Shown: piece by piece, positions 16,530-16,605 of the stretch
Layout of the letters: each line of letters opens with the position of its first letter
Numbering within the stretch: the first letter of the stretch is position 1
DNA from: Sporisorium sorghi
Taxonomy: Eukaryota > Basidiomycota > Ustilaginomycetes > Ustilaginales > Ustilaginaceae
Direction of reading: 5' to 3'
DNA length: 16,605 bases
Assembly: GCA_023212695.1 (NCBI GenBank)
Contig: JALCCG010000378.1
Location: forward strand, 1 to 16,605
Translations under genes and position numbers: made by a program
Notes under the pieces: model-generated
What the model saw: only the letters and a program-made list of their open reading frames with translations
Database searches by the model: none
Told to the model about the DNA's origin: nothing

Positions 16530-16605
<76 letters not shown>
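16463..16605. repeat. A29 - 42-bp spacer - T72 terminal block
   Basis: A run of 29 A (16463-16491), 42 bp of mixed sequence, then 72 T to the end of the window. The two runs are complementary and could pair in single-stranded form. The terminal T72 is probably where assembly stopped. Confidence 0.9.

Overview
The window reads as a filamentous or dimorphic fungal nuclear sequence, most likely a basidiomycete smut or smut-related yeast (Ustilaginomycotina). The reasons are: moderately GC-rich coding sequence in long, intron-poor ORFs; short introns with GTAAG/GTGAG donors, CTGAC branch points and CAG acceptors; start codons with A at -3 (three of the five genes share CACAATG); a fungal Zn2Cys6 regulator; and small cysteine-free predicted secreted proteins. 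The lineage is an inference. Both ends of the window are long homopolymer runs, so this may be a whole contig that stopped at low-complexity sequence.

Layout. 1-122: homopolymer end (G, then C26 followed by T30). 146-673 (-): small predicted secreted or membrane-anchored protein, with a perfect TATA palindrome about 40 nt upstream. 729-2801: about 2 kb with no convincing gene and a few short repeats. 2802-3593 (-): 263-aa predicted secreted protein without cysteines. About 3667-4530: a diverged 30-bp minisatellite of about 29 units, lying directly upstream of that gene. 4916-7210 (-): IRC3-like mitochondrial DEAH helicase. 7211-7547: divergent promoter. 7548-8557 (+): CENP-K/Sim4-like inner kinetochore protein with one 62-bp intron. 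9483-11363 (-): Zn2Cys6 transcription factor with three coding exons, the first contributing only 11 coding bases. 11364-12250: polypyrimidine-rich leader/promoter of that gene. 12250-16605: more than 4 kb with no gene I can support, rich in poly-T/poly-A tracts and trinucleotide repeats, ending in A29, a 42-bp spacer and T72.

The genes do not form an obvious pathway. IRC3 (mitochondrial DNA maintenance) and CENP-K (kinetochore) are housekeeping genes sharing a divergent promoter. The two secreted-protein genes lie on the same strand at one side, separated by gene-poor sequence and a minisatellite, which resembles accessory or effector-type territory. The transcription factor has a long upstream region, which fits a regulated gene.

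The items most worth a second look are the minisatellite at the secreted-protein gene, the pair of cysteine-free secreted proteins, the micro-exon start of the regulator, and the retention of a CENP-K homolog. I found no clearly new multi-gene system.
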